Source: an uncultured Alphaproteobacteria bacterium (GTDB lineage Bacteria; Pseudomonadota; Alphaproteobacteria; Rhodospirillales; Rhodospirillaceae). From it: 64,000 nt of DNA. How positions within the stretch are numbered: position 1 is the first letter of the stretch; every line of letters starts with the position of its first letter. Below the pieces are notes generated by a model, which saw only the letters and a list, made by a program, of their open reading frames with translations, had not been told where the DNA came from and ran no database searches. The stretch is from assembly GCA_900079695.1 (NCBI GenBank), contig LT599022.1, positions 1,573,245-1,637,244 of the forward strand, written 5' to 3'. Below are positions 7,063-16,239 of the stretch, piece after piece. A program made the position numbers and the translations under genes.

Positions 7063-9291
7063 ATGAGCCTCTACGGTGCACTCTTCTCGGGCGTTTCCGG
7101 CCTGTCCGCGCAGTCGAGCGCGATGGGCGCGATCGCCGACAACATCACCAACGTCAACACCATCGGCTACAAGGGCACCACGGTCAATTTCCGGACCCTG
7201 GTGACCAAGCAGACCTCGCTCACCACCTATTCGGCGGGCGGCGCGCAGCCGAAGCCCCGGGCCAATATCGACATCCAGGGCCTGCTGTCGGCGACCAGCT
7301 CCTCCACCGACCTCGGCATCTCCGGCCAGGGCTTCTTCATCGTCAACGAAGCCGCCAACCCGGGCTCGGGCAACGTCTGGGGCTACACCCGCGCCGGTTC
7401 GTTCAAGCTCGACGACAACGGCTACCTCACCAACGTCTCGGGCTACTACCTCCAGGCGTGGCCGCTGATGACCTACGACGGCAGCCAGACCGCCTCGCTG
7501 GTGAAGGTCGGCGACAACACCTTCATGAAGGCGTACCAGGACCAGTACGGCGTCACCACCTACGTCAACGACAACGTCATCGACAGCCGCAACCTGAAGC
7601 CGATCAACCTCAACGAGATCGGCGGCACCGCCACGGCGACCCAGAACGTCCGCATCGGCGCGAACCTGCCGTCGTCCGACCCGATCTTCGATCCGTCGAA
7701 CGCGGGCAAGGGCGGCCGCCACGCGCTCGCGACGCTGATCTACGATTCGCTCGGCAACAGCCACAACCTCAACATGCAGTTCACCAAGACCTCGTCGAAC
7801 TCCTGGGGTCTCGACATCGAAATGCCGTCGGGCGCCGCCACCGCCACCACCTACGGCTCGCGCGAAGTCACCACCGACTCCGGCGAGCAGGACGTCTACG
7901 CGGCGCGCGGCCAGATCGAGTTCTCGAAGATCCCGAGCGTCGGCGAAGCGATCACCATCGACGACGGCACCGGCCCCAAGACCTTCGAGTTCACCAGCGG
8001 CGGCGCGCCGACGATCCCTGGCGCGATCGCGGTCAACATCAACACCGCCACCTCGATCTCCGACGCGGTCTCGGCGCTCAAGAACCGGATCGACGCCAAC
8101 CTGCGGGATTCCGGCCGCTTCGTCGCCAACGGCACCAAGCTCGACATCATCCAGTCGGCAGCGGGCGACAAGGTGGAGGTCGATCTCTCCAACTGCCTCA
8201 GCTCGCCGCAGTCGCAGTGCAATCCCAACGCCACTACCGGCATTCCCACCGGCAAGTACACAGTTAAAGCGATCGACCCGGCGCTCAAGAACACCGCGCG
8301 CCTCGATTTTTCGGCCATCCCGACCGACAACCAGACGATGACGATCAACGGCGTCACCTTCGAGTTCGACAGCAACGGCAGCGGTGCGAGCGCGGCGGGC
8401 AACGTCGTCGTCAACATCAACGGCCTCACCAATCCGGCCGAGGTGGTCGCCCAACTCAAGGTGGCGATCGACGCCAATCTTGCCGAACCGAACCGTTTCG
8501 TCGCCTCGGGCCGGACCCTCAACATTCTGCAGTCCAACACCGGTGCGAACATCTCCTACAACGCGAGCGGCGTCACCGGCGTCACCGGCTCGCGTTCGGT
8601 GGCGGGCACCACGGTGCCGATCGTCGACACCACCGCGCCCGCGGATCAAATCAGCAATTCCTTCACCTTCAACGGCATCGCCAATGCCGAAAACGGCTAC
8701 ATGGTCCCGGCGGTGCGGTTCAACGCCGACGGCACGCCGAAGTACTTCAACGTCGACTCGGTGGACATCGAGTGGGCGAACGGCGCCGAGGACATGGAAC
8801 CGGCGGTGAAGAACGGCCAGAACGTCGACCTCGGCATCGACCTGTTCTTCGGCAACACCTCGACCGCCGACGGCCTGACCCACCTGTCGGGCACCTTCTC
8901 GCCCAACTACATCACCCAGGACGGCGCGAAGTTCGGCAATTTCGCGGGCGTGTCGATCGGTGCCGACGGTATCGTCACCGCGCTGTTCGACAACGGCGAG
9001 ACGCGTCCGGTGGCGCAGGTTCCGCTCGCCACCTTCGTCAACCCCAACGGCATGGAAGCGCGCACCGGCAACACCTGGATCGAGACCGACAACTCGGGCC
9101 AGCCGACCGTGCGCACCGCCGGCCAGGGCGGCGCGGGCACCGTCAACGCCGCCTCGCTCGAAGCCTCGACGGTGGACCTCGGCACCGAGTTCACCAACAT
9201 GATCACCACCCAGCGCGCCTACTCGGCGGCGGCGAAGGTGATCACCTCGGCCGACGAAATGCTCGACGAACTGGTGCGGATCAAGCGCTGA
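7063..9291 (+). CDS. flgE: Flagellar hook protein FlgE, enlarged by an internal tandem domain duplication
   Basis: The N-terminal rod/hook motif (LYGALFSGVSGLSAQSSAMG and ITNVNTIGYKGTTVNF) and C-terminal segment (LEASTVDLGTEFTNMITTQR, then AYSAAAKVITSADEMLDEL) are the conserved coiled-coil ends of FlgE. At 742 residues it is much longer than enterobacterial FlgE (about 400). The extra length contains two similar blocks, at about residues 284-380 and 413-500. Each runs (I/L)(E/D)FS.IP...TI, FEF, VNIN, IDANL...RFVA.G, L.I(I/L)QS. The linker between them holds two Cys residues. The start has an AAGGAG ribosome-binding site, and a strong terminator follows. FlgE is exported and polymerises into the hook. 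Confidence 0.95.
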   Translation: MSLYGALFSGVSGLSAQSSAMGAIADNITNVNTIGYKGTTVNFRTLVTKQTSLTTYSAGGAQPKPRANIDIQGLLSATSSSTDLGISGQGFFIVNEAANPGSGNVWGYTRAGSFKLDDNGYLTNVSGYYLQAWPLMTYDGSQTASLVKVGDNTFMKAYQDQYGVTTYVNDNVIDSRNLKPINLNEIGGTATATQNVRIGANLPSSDPIFDPSNAGKGGRHALATLIYDSLGNSHNLNMQFTKTSSNSWGLDIEMPSGAATATTYGSREVTTDSGEQDVYAARGQIEFSKIPSVGEAITIDDGTGPKTFEFTSGGAPTIPGAIAVNINTATSISDAVSALKNRIDANLRDSGRFVANGTKLDIIQSAAGDKVEVDLSNCLSSPQSQCNPNATTGIPTGKYTVKAIDPALKNTARLDFSAIPTDNQTMTINGVTFEFDSNGSGASAAGNVVVNINGLTNPAEVVAQLKVAIDANLAEPNRFVASGRTLNILQSNTGANISYNASGVTGVTGSRSVAGTTVPIVDTTAPADQISNSFTFNGIANAENGYMVPAVRFNADGTPKYFNVDSVDIEWANGAEDMEPAVKNGQNVDLGIDLFFGNTSTADGLTHLSGTFSPNYITQDGAKFGNFAGVSIGADGIVTALFDNGETRPVAQVPLATFVNPNGMEARTGNTWIETDNSGQPTVRTAGQGGAGTVNAASLEASTVDLGTEFTNMITTQRAYSAAAKVITSADEMLDELVRIKR

Positions 9292-9315
9292 TCCGCATCC
9301 CCCGGCACACGGCAG

Positions 9316-9340
9316 AGGCCCCGCACGCGCGGGGCCTTTT
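9316..9340. terminator. Terminator between flgE and the convergent J-domain gene
   Basis: Stem AGGCCCCGC / GCGGGGCCT (9316-9324, 9329-9337) with loop ACGC and a T-run in the flgE direction. The leftward J-domain gene stops at 9340, so the hairpin may serve both genes. Confidence 0.85.
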
Positions 9341-10443
9341 CATTTGAGTTCGGAGAGGCGGACGAAGCCGAGGCGGCCGTCGGCGAGGCGCACCTGCACC
9401 CAGTCCTCGCCCGGTACCAGGGCGGTGAGGGTGAGGCGCGCGCCCTTGGCGAGGCGCGTCAGCACCGCGCTCGCGTCGCTCGGGCCGCCGCGCAGGGGCA
9501 CGCGGTCGCGCACCGCGGTCATCACCGGCAGCGGCGTGGCCGGTCCCTCGGGCAGCGCCACCAGAGACTTGGCGGGGAGCGGCGGCGGCACGGGCGGCGC
9601 GGCGGGCGGAGCCTCGGCGCGCATCAGCGAAAACGCCATCGCGGCGGCGACGATCGCCGCCACCGCCGCGAACGGCAGCAGTTGCACCCACAGCGCCCGC
9701 CCGAAGCGCGGCCAGCGGCCCTTGAGCGCCTTGGTCGGGCCGCCGAGCGCGGCGAGCAGGGTTTCCGCCTCGTGGCGGTAGGCGGTGGCGGCGGCGAACG
9801 GCAACGCCTGCACGATCGTCGCCCGCGCCAGGTCGACGTCGCCCTTGCCGAGGAACGCCCGCGCCTGGGCGAGCAGCATCCGCGCGTTCGCCTCCACCGG
9901 CCGGTCGCCGCCGCGGAGGTTGCGCCACAGCGCCGCAAGCGACCAGAACGGCCCCTGCGGCACCGCCACCATGCCCTTGACCCAGGTCGCGAGCGACGCC
10001 TCGATTGCCGCGCCCTCGGCGCAGCGCGGGCAGAACACCCCGGCGACGGTGCGCCGCACCGGCCGGAACGGCCGCCCTTCGACGGCGTGGAACACCACCA
10101 CGCGCGGCTGCGCCGACAACGTGCCGCACACCCGACAGGCGGAGAAACCTGACTTCGGCGGCTCGGCGCGCGGCGACGGCTCCGGGCGCGGCGGCGGCTG
10201 ATACTGCGGCTTCGAGGCGGTCTTCTCGGGACGGGCGTGATAGCGGCGGCGGCGCTCGGGGTCGCGCAGCACGCGGTAGGCTTCGTTGAGCAGGCGGAAC
10301 TGGGCCTCCGCCTCGGGCGCGGCGTTGGCGTCGGGGTGCAGGCGCTTGGCGCGGGCGCGGAAGGCGATCTTGATCGCCTCGGCATCGGCGTCCGCCGAGA
10401 CGCCCAGCACCGCGTAATACCCCTTGGGATCGGCGAAGGTCAC
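9340..10443 (-). CDS. Membrane J-domain protein with Cys4 motif and C-terminal SH3-like domain
   Basis: The 367-residue protein has an N-terminal J domain (about residues 8-70) with an intact HPD motif (KRLHPDANA) and the helix IV region YRVLRDPERRRRYH. A Cys4 pattern (CRVCG near 108, CPRC near 146) could bind zinc. Later come a hydrophobic segment (about 245-268, AVAAIVAAAMAF), a Pro-rich linker and a C-terminal bacterial SH3-like domain (VPLRGGPSDASAVLTRL, WVQVRLADGRLGFVRL). The likely topology is J domain inside, SH3 in the periplasm. The start is GTG, one base after the FliK-like gene, so it ends the flagellar operon. A DnaK partner role follows from HPD. A flagellar role is inferred from position only. 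Confidence 0.75.
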   Translation of the reverse strand: MTFADPKGYYAVLGVSADADAEAIKIAFRARAKRLHPDANAAPEAEAQFRLLNEAYRVLRDPERRRRYHARPEKTASKPQYQPPPRPEPSPRAEPPKSGFSACRVCGTLSAQPRVVVFHAVEGRPFRPVRRTVAGVFCPRCAEGAAIEASLATWVKGMVAVPQGPFWSLAALWRNLRGGDRPVEANARMLLAQARAFLGKGDVDLARATIVQALPFAAATAYRHEAETLLAALGGPTKALKGRWPRFGRALWVQLLPFAAVAAIVAAAMAFSLMRAEAPPAAPPVPPPLPAKSLVALPEGPATPLPVMTAVRDRVPLRGGPSDASAVLTRLAKGARLTLTALVPGEDWVQVRLADGRLGFVRLSELK

Positions 10444-10444
10444 G

Positions 10445-12232
10445 CTACACCACCACGCCCGCGCGGTCGTCGCCCGGCCGCGTCGCCTCGGGAACCACGA
10501 ACTCGGGCGTCACGCGGAAGCTGAGGCTCCCGGCGTAGCCGATCCCGGTCATCGCGGTGGCGAAGATCCCCTGCATCTCGCGCGGCATCGGCTCGGGCAG
10601 CGCCGCATGGGTGCGCACCACCAGATCGAGGCTGCGACCGGCGCGACTGACCAGGCCGTCGAGCTGCATCGGTCCGAGATGCGAGAGGGTGAAGTCGAGC
10701 AGGAAGCGGGTGTCGTCGCCGCGGCGGCGGCTGCGCGTCTCCTCGTCGTCCGGCTCCGGCGCGCGCCGCACCAGCATCTGGATGCGCTCCACCTGCCCGC
10801 CCGCGAACATCGGCAGCGGATAGACCCGCCATTCGGTGGCGGGGCGGCGCGTCGACGCTCCCGCCTCGCCGAGGTCGTCGGCGAGGCGCTGCGCGATCCG
10901 CCCCGTGCGCGCCTCGTCGCGGCTGCGCTGCGGCAGTTCGGAGAGACGCAGCCAGGACTGTACGTCGCCGCCGCGCACCGCCGCCATCGCCGCGGCGAGG
11001 TTGGCGACGAGTTGCGGCCCCGGCTGCGGCAGTTGCGCGATCACCCGCGCCGCCGCCTCGGCGTCGACCGCGGCGAGATTGCGCACCAGCGCGTCGAGGG
11101 TGGTGAGCGGGCTCGCGCCGACGAACGCGGGCGGCGGCGGCGCGCCCGCTTCGGGCGACACCCGGGCCAGCACCTCGGCGGCGACCTGGGTACCGACCGG
11201 CAGCGAGGCGCGCAGATCGAGGGCGACGAACCCGGCGTCGGTCTTGAGGGTCGGCTGGCCGAGGACCGAGCGCCCGATCACCATCCCCGTGAGAGTGCCA
11301 AGCGCGGGGGCGGCGGGGGCGGCGGGGGCGGCGGGCGGAGCCGACGCCTCGCCCGGCTGCGGCGCGGCGGCGGCGAACGGCGGGCGGAGCGTCGGCGCAT
11401 GAGCCGCGGCGGGCGGCATTCCCGGGAGCGGTGCGAACGGCTGCCCCGCCTGCGGAGCGGGCGCGAACGGCATAGCTTGCGGCGGTGCGGAAAGGCCCGG
11501 AGCCGCAGAGGGCGGCGCGGGCGCTCCCACGGCGGGCGCCCCCGGCGGCTGGGCGATGCGGCCGACGGCGGCATACGCGGCGACGGCCTGCCCCGGCTGC
11601 GGCGGCGCGGCGGCGGGCATCGCCGGAGCCGCGGGCGCGGCGCTCCCCGGCGGCGACGCGACGGCGGGGCGGCCGAGTTCGGGCAGCGTCACCTGCGTGA
11701 TGCGCAGGGTCAGGCGAGTACCGGGCGCGAGCAGATCCGAGCCGCCGGGCGCATCGGGAATCACGTCGCCGCGCAGCACCAGCGCGCCCACCGGTCGGCC
11801 GACGCCGACGGTGCTGGCCGGCAACGCTGCGGCGAGGGGCCCGGCGGTCACCGGCGCGGACGCGCCGTCGCGGGCGAACACCGCGGCATCCGGCGCGGCG
11901 AGCGGCGGGCGGCCGTCGACGGCGGCGAGGCGCAGGTTGACCGTGTCGCCGCCCGGGCTCGGCATCACCTTGAGCGCGAGGCTCGCGCCCACCGGCAGGG
12001 GCAGCGGCAGACGCGCCGCCACCGTCACCGGCTCGCCGTCCACCGTCACCTGAAGCTGCGCGGGCTGGCTGCCCTCGGGCGCGGCGACGACGCGCGCCTC
12101 GACCGCCGCGCCGCGCGGCATCAGAATCAATTCCGCCGGGGCCTGGGACACGGTGACGACCGGCGTCGTCCCGGTCGCGGGAGCGGCCGGGAGCGGGACG
12201 GAAGGCGGCGGCGTGACGCTGCTGCTGCTCAC
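10445..12232 (-). CDS. Pro/Ala-rich protein with possible FliK-type C-terminal domain
   Basis: The 595-residue protein starts at GTG behind an AAGGA ribosome-binding site. The first 170 residues look beta-rich and folded (LILMPRGAAVEARVV, LQVTVDGEPVTVAARLPLPL). A long Ala/Pro/Gly-rich disordered stretch follows (about 175-330). The last 120 residues (FLLDFTLSHLGPMQLDGLV, LVVRTHAALPEPMPREM) resemble the hook-length-control C-terminal fold, whose hallmark is a statement-like LxxLGxxxLxxxV. It sits between flhG and the J-domain gene in the flagellar operon, spaced 15 and 1 bases. It could be a second FliK-like secreted ruler or an unrelated flagellar accessory protein. The first option rests on weak similarity. 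Confidence 0.55.
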   Translation of the reverse strand: MSSSSVTPPPSVPLPAAPATGTTPVVTVSQAPAELILMPRGAAVEARVVAAPEGSQPAQLQVTVDGEPVTVAARLPLPLPVGASLALKVMPSPGGDTVNLRLAAVDGRPPLAAPDAAVFARDGASAPVTAGPLAAALPASTVGVGRPVGALVLRGDVIPDAPGGSDLLAPGTRLTLRITQVTLPELGRPAVASPPGSAAPAAPAMPAAAPPQPGQAVAAYAAVGRIAQPPGAPAVGAPAPPSAAPGLSAPPQAMPFAPAPQAGQPFAPLPGMPPAAAHAPTLRPPFAAAAPQPGEASAPPAAPAAPAAPALGTLTGMVIGRSVLGQPTLKTDAGFVALDLRASLPVGTQVAAEVLARVSPEAGAPPPPAFVGASPLTTLDALVRNLAAVDAEAAARVIAQLPQPGPQLVANLAAAMAAVRGGDVQSWLRLSELPQRSRDEARTGRIAQRLADDLGEAGASTRRPATEWRVYPLPMFAGGQVERIQMLVRRAPEPDDEETRSRRRGDDTRFLLDFTLSHLGPMQLDGLVSRAGRSLDLVVRTHAALPEPMPREMQGIFATAMTGIGYAGSLSFRVTPEFVVPEATRPGDDRAGVVV

Positions 12233-12247
12233 GCGACGGTCCTTTTC

Positions 12248-13045
12248 TCAGTTCGCGAGCAGGCGCTCCGCGATCGCCTCGACGTCCATCGCCGCCTCCG
12301 CGTTGGGGTGGCGGGTGAGGATCGGGGTCTGGTTGCGGATCGCCTCGCGCACCCGGGTATCGCGGCGGATCACCCCCGCGAGCGGCGGCGAAATCTTGAG
12401 GAAGCCCTGACACGCCTTCAGCAGGGTGTTGTAGGTGCGCTCGCCCTCGCGCATCGAGTTGGCGGCGTTGACGACGATGCGGATGTCCACCCCCGCCGCC
12501 TCCACCGCCGAGATCTTGATGAAGGCATAGGCGTCGGTGAGCGCGGTCGGCTCGTCGGTGGTGACCACGAGAATGGTCCCGGCGCAGCGCGCGAGGCTGC
12601 GGATCGATTTCTCCACGCCCGCGCCGAGGTCGAGGATGGTCTTGTCGTAGCCGTCGGCGGTGAGGCGCAGGTCCTCGGTGAGCGTCTGCAGGCGGGAGAG
12701 CGGGATGTTGGCGAGCGAGCCCGAGCCCGAGCGCCCGGCGACGACGTCGAACCCGCCGTCCTCGAAGCGCATCGTCGCCTGATTGAGGGTGAGCTTGCCC
12801 GCCATCACCGAGCCGAGGTCGTGGCGCGGCATCAGGCCGAGCTGGATGTCGACGTTGGCGAGGCCGAGGTCGCCGTCGAACAGCAGCGCGCGCTGGCCGC
12901 GCCGGGCGAGCGCATGGGCCAGGGTGATGGCGAACCAGGTCTTGCCCACCCCGCCCTTGCCCGAGGCGACGGCGATGATGTTGTGACTGCGGGCGTTGCC
13001 CGCCCGGGCGAGGATCGGTTCGGGGGTCACTTTGGTCGTCATCAT
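12248..13045 (-). CDS. flhG: FlhG/FleN-like MinD-family ATPase
   Basis: The 265-residue ParA/MinD-type ATPase has the deviant Walker A motif SGKGGVGKT (about residues 29-37) and the switch/Walker B segments LLFDGDLGLANVDIQLGL and ILDLGAGVEKSI. FlhG controls flagellar number and placement by acting on FlhF and on flagellar gene expression. The tandem flhF-flhG arrangement is classic. The ATG at 13045 overlaps the flhF stop as ATGA and was chosen over an upstream in-frame start that would lie inside flhF. The extreme C-terminus (DVEAIAERLLAN) is short. The N-terminal activation helix of FlhG proteins is not obvious. Confidence 0.9.
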   Translation of the reverse strand: MMTTKVTPEPILARAGNARSHNIIAVASGKGGVGKTWFAITLAHALARRGQRALLFDGDLGLANVDIQLGLMPRHDLGSVMAGKLTLNQATMRFEDGGFDVVAGRSGSGSLANIPLSRLQTLTEDLRLTADGYDKTILDLGAGVEKSIRSLARCAGTILVVTTDEPTALTDAYAFIKISAVEAAGVDIRIVVNAANSMREGERTYNTLLKACQGFLKISPPLAGVIRRDTRVREAIRNQTPILTRHPNAEAAMDVEAIAERLLAN

Positions 13046-14046
13046 GCGGAAACCTCGTTCTCGTCGGCCCACGGCGGCGGCGGCAACTCGGCGGCATCGT
13101 CGGGCGGGAGGATCAAACGCGCAAGCGAAATCGGGGAGATCGGGCAGAGGCCGTCGGCGACGTGGGGATTGATGGTGACGTCGCAGAACTTCATCCGCCC
13201 CGCCTCGGCGGCGGCGAAGATGCCGCCCAGACGTCGGGTCATGTCGAGACGGGTGGCGAGGATCCGGGTGGCGCCGACGTCGGCGAAGGCGCGGGCGATG
13301 TCCCAGCACTCCACCGGGTCGCCGCCCGCCCCCATCACCAGGATCGGCTCCATCTCGGCGCATTCGCACAGGGACTTGAGATACGCCATGTCGGGGATCG
13401 AAAACGGATTGAGACCGGGGCTGTCGATCAGCACCAGATCCGACGGCGGACCGTCCTTGAGGAGACGGGCCAGCGACACCGCGCCGCGCGCGCGCTCCAG
13501 TTCGATCTGCAGGATGGTGGTGAACGCCTTCAACTGATCCATCGCGCCCGCGCGCACCGCGTCGGCCGAGACCACCCGCACCTTCTTGCCGTTCAGGTGC
13601 GCCCGCGCGGCGAGCTTGGCGACGGTGAGCGACTTGCCCGACCCCGGCGGCCCCACCAGGATCAGCGGCTTGCGCGCCGTCTTGTCGGGCAGCGGCGCGA
13701 AGCCGAAGTTGGCGTCGAGGGCGGCGGCGCAGGCCATCACCGGGCCTTCATCGTCGAGGCTGCGCGCGGTCACCAGCAGCTTGTCGATCAGCCGGTCGGG
13801 CACGCCGTGATAGTCGAGCGCCTCCTTGAGCCGCGCCAGCGGGCGGGTCAGTTCGCCCGGTTCGCGCAGCGCCTCCTCGATCGCGTCGTCCTCGTGCGGC
13901 GGATCCTCGATCGCGGCGGTGATGCGCACGCCCTGGCCGCCCACGCCGCGCTGGGTGGAGACGATGATCGCGTCCTCGCCCAGTTCGGCGCGCACCATCT
14001 CCATGGCTTCGGCCATGCCCGGCGCGGTGTAGGTCTTGAGGCGCAT
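13042..14046 (-). CDS. flhF: Flagellar biosynthesis SRP-type GTPase FlhF
   Basis: The 334-residue protein begins with the FlhF B-domain signature (MRLKTYTAPGMAEAMEMVRA, ELGEDAIIVSTQ). Its C-terminal NG domain has the P-loop GPPGSGKSLTVAKLA (about residues 131-145), SADAVRAGAMDQL and LVLIDSPGLNPF. FlhF is a homolog of Ffh/FtsY and recruits the first flagellar components to the assembly site. It sits 24 bases after flhA and overlaps flhG by 4 bases. The usual D-T-x-R-x-(G/A)-A motif reads DAVRAGA, a mild deviation. Confidence 0.93.
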   Translation of the reverse strand: MRLKTYTAPGMAEAMEMVRAELGEDAIIVSTQRGVGGQGVRITAAIEDPPHEDDAIEEALREPGELTRPLARLKEALDYHGVPDRLIDKLLVTARSLDDEGPVMACAAALDANFGFAPLPDKTARKPLILVGPPGSGKSLTVAKLAARAHLNGKKVRVVSADAVRAGAMDQLKAFTTILQIELERARGAVSLARLLKDGPPSDLVLIDSPGLNPFSIPDMAYLKSLCECAEMEPILVMGAGGDPVECWDIARAFADVGATRILATRLDMTRRLGGIFAAAEAGRMKFCDVTINPHVADGLCPISPISLARLILPPDDAAELPPPPWADENEVSA

Positions 14047-14070
14047 GGCGGCTCAGGCGCTCCTTTGCGG

Positions 14071-16239
14071 TCAGATCTGCCCGAGGGTGCGGATCTTCGC
14101 CTTCGGGTGGATCTCGTTCTGACTCATGATAACCGTTACCGGGCGGAAGCGCTCGACAATCGAGCGCACGAACGGCCGTACCGAGGGACTGGTGAGCAGC
14201 ACCGGCGTCTCCCCCTGGCGGGCGAAACCCTCGAACGCCTGCCGCACCCGGGTGATGAATTCCTGGAGCTGCGACGGCGGCATCGCGAGCTGGCGGTCGT
14301 CGCCCTGGCCGATGATGGTGTCGGCGAACGCCTGCTCCCACGCGGGCGAAAGCGTCACCAGCGGCACCACGCCCGAGGCGTCGGCATAGGCGTCGCAGAG
14401 CTGGCGGGCAAGGCGCGAGCGCACGTGCTCGGTGATCAGGGTGATGTTGCGGGTGTGGGCGCAGGCCTCGGACACGCCTTCGAGAATCGTCGGCAGATCG
14501 CGGATCGAAACCCGCTCGGTGAGGAGGTTCTGCAGCACCCTCTGCATTCCGGAAACGGTGATCTGCGTCGGGATCACCTCGGCGACGAGCTTCTGATGAT
14601 CCTTGTCGAGCTCGTCGAGGAGTTTCTGCGTCTCGGTGTAGGAGAGAAGGTCGGCCATCGCCTCGCGCACCACCTCGGTGAGGTGGGTGGTGATCACCGT
14701 CGGCGGGTCGACCACGGTGTAGCCGCGGAACATCGCCTCCTCGCGGTGGCCCACGTCCACCCACTTGGCGGGCAGGCCGAAGGTCGGCTCCAGGGTCTTC
14801 TCGCCCGGCACCGTGATCTCGTCGCCGCGCGGATCCATCACCAGCAGCATGTTGGGGCGCAAATCGCCGTGGCCCGCCTCCACCTCCTTGACGTGGATGA
14901 CGTACTGGTTGGCGGCGAGCTGCATGTTGTCCTGGATGCGCACCGACGGCATCACGAAGCCCATCTCGGTGGCGAGCGCCCGGCGCAGCGCGCGGATCTG
15001 GTCGGTGAGGCGGTAGTTGCCGTTCTCGTTGATCAGCGTCAGCAGGCCGTAGCCGAGTTCCAGGCGGATGTTGTCGATCTTGAGCGCCGAGGAGATCGGC
15101 TCCTCGGGGGCCTGCGCCGGGGTGCGTTCCGCCTTCGCCACCTCCGCCGCCGCGGCTTCCTCGACCAGCCTCTGGTTGCGGCCGATGTAGTACGCGCCCG
15201 CACCGGACGCCACGCCGATCAGGAGGAACGGGAACATCGGCGTGCCCGGCAGCAGCGCCAGCGCCACCGCGAGACCGGAGGACAGCCCGAGCGCCTTCGG
15301 CATGTTGCCCATCTGCTGGAACAACGCCTTGTCGGTGCTCTCGGTGAGGCCGCCCTTGGAGACCATGATGCCCGCGGCGACCGAGACGATCAGCGCCGGA
15401 ATCTGCGACACCAGACCGTCGCCGACGGTGAGGCGGGTGTAGGTGTCGGCGGCCTTGGCGAAGGTCAGGTCGTTCTGCGCCATGCCGATGATCATGCCGG
15501 CGATGACGTTGATGCCGGTGATCAGCAGGCCCGCGATCGCGTCGCCGCGCACGAACTTCGAGGCGCCGTCCATGGCGCCGAAGAAGCTGCTCTCCTCGGT
15601 CAGCTCCGAGCGCCGCTTGCGCGCCTCGGCCTCGTCGATCAGCCCGGCGGAGAGATCGGCGTCGATCGCCATCTGCTTGCCCGGCAGGGCGTCGAGGGTG
15701 AATCGTGCCGAAACCTCGGCGATGCGGCCCGAACCCTTGGTGATGACGACGAAGTTCACGATCACCAGGATGATGAAGACGATCACGCCGATGACGAAGT
15801 TGCCGCCCATGATGAAGCCGCCGAACGCCTCGATCACCTTGCCCGCGGCGTCGGTGCCGAGGTGCCCCTCGGAAAGAATCAGGCGCGTCGAAGCGAGGTT
15901 GAGCGACAGCCGCATCAGCGTGCCGATCAGCAGCACCAGCGGGAACGACGAGAACTCCACCGGCTTCTCGATGAAGATCGCCACCATCAGCACCAGCACC
16001 GAGAAGGTGATCGAGATCGCCAGGGAAATGTCGAGCAGCCAGGAGGGCAGCGGCAGGATCAGCACGACCAGGATCAGCACCACGCCGAGCGCGAAGCCGA
16101 GGTCGCCGCGCTTCGACGCAAGCCCGAGGCGGTGCATCATCTGCGCGCCGAACGCACCGAGGCGCGGCCCGCCGCCGCTCTCGGCGGCCTGAGGCGCGGG
16201 CGCGGGCGCGGGCAGACCGCTGTCGTCGCGCTCCGCCAC
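14071..16239 (-). CDS. flhA: Flagellar export gate component FlhA
   Basis: The 722-residue protein has an N-terminal membrane half with about eight hydrophobic segments (residues 40-340) and a cytoplasmic C-terminal half. The FHIPEP signature FFGAMDGASKFVRGDAIAG is present, as is LSAGLIDEAEARKRR. FlhA forms the nonameric export gate of the flagellar type III system and docks chaperone-substrate complexes. It starts with GTG immediately after the flbD stop codon (no intervening base), so translation is coupled. No flhB is seen in the window. Confidence 0.96.
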   Translation of the reverse strand: MAERDDSGLPAPAPAPQAAESGGGPRLGAFGAQMMHRLGLASKRGDLGFALGVVLILVVLILPLPSWLLDISLAISITFSVLVLMVAIFIEKPVEFSSFPLVLLIGTLMRLSLNLASTRLILSEGHLGTDAAGKVIEAFGGFIMGGNFVIGVIVFIILVIVNFVVITKGSGRIAEVSARFTLDALPGKQMAIDADLSAGLIDEAEARKRRSELTEESSFFGAMDGASKFVRGDAIAGLLITGINVIAGMIIGMAQNDLTFAKAADTYTRLTVGDGLVSQIPALIVSVAAGIMVSKGGLTESTDKALFQQMGNMPKALGLSSGLAVALALLPGTPMFPFLLIGVASGAGAYYIGRNQRLVEEAAAAEVAKAERTPAQAPEEPISSALKIDNIRLELGYGLLTLINENGNYRLTDQIRALRRALATEMGFVMPSVRIQDNMQLAANQYVIHVKEVEAGHGDLRPNMLLVMDPRGDEITVPGEKTLEPTFGLPAKWVDVGHREEAMFRGYTVVDPPTVITTHLTEVVREAMADLLSYTETQKLLDELDKDHQKLVAEVIPTQITVSGMQRVLQNLLTERVSIRDLPTILEGVSEACAHTRNITLITEHVRSRLARQLCDAYADASGVVPLVTLSPAWEQAFADTIIGQGDDRQLAMPPSQLQEFITRVRQAFEGFARQGETPVLLTSPSVRPFVRSIVERFRPVTVIMSQNEIHPKAKIRTLGQI

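Noticed and set aside
13046-13369. Extension of FlhG into flhF
   Set aside because: The residues are out-of-frame translation of flhF. ATG 13045 with the ATGA overlap is far better.
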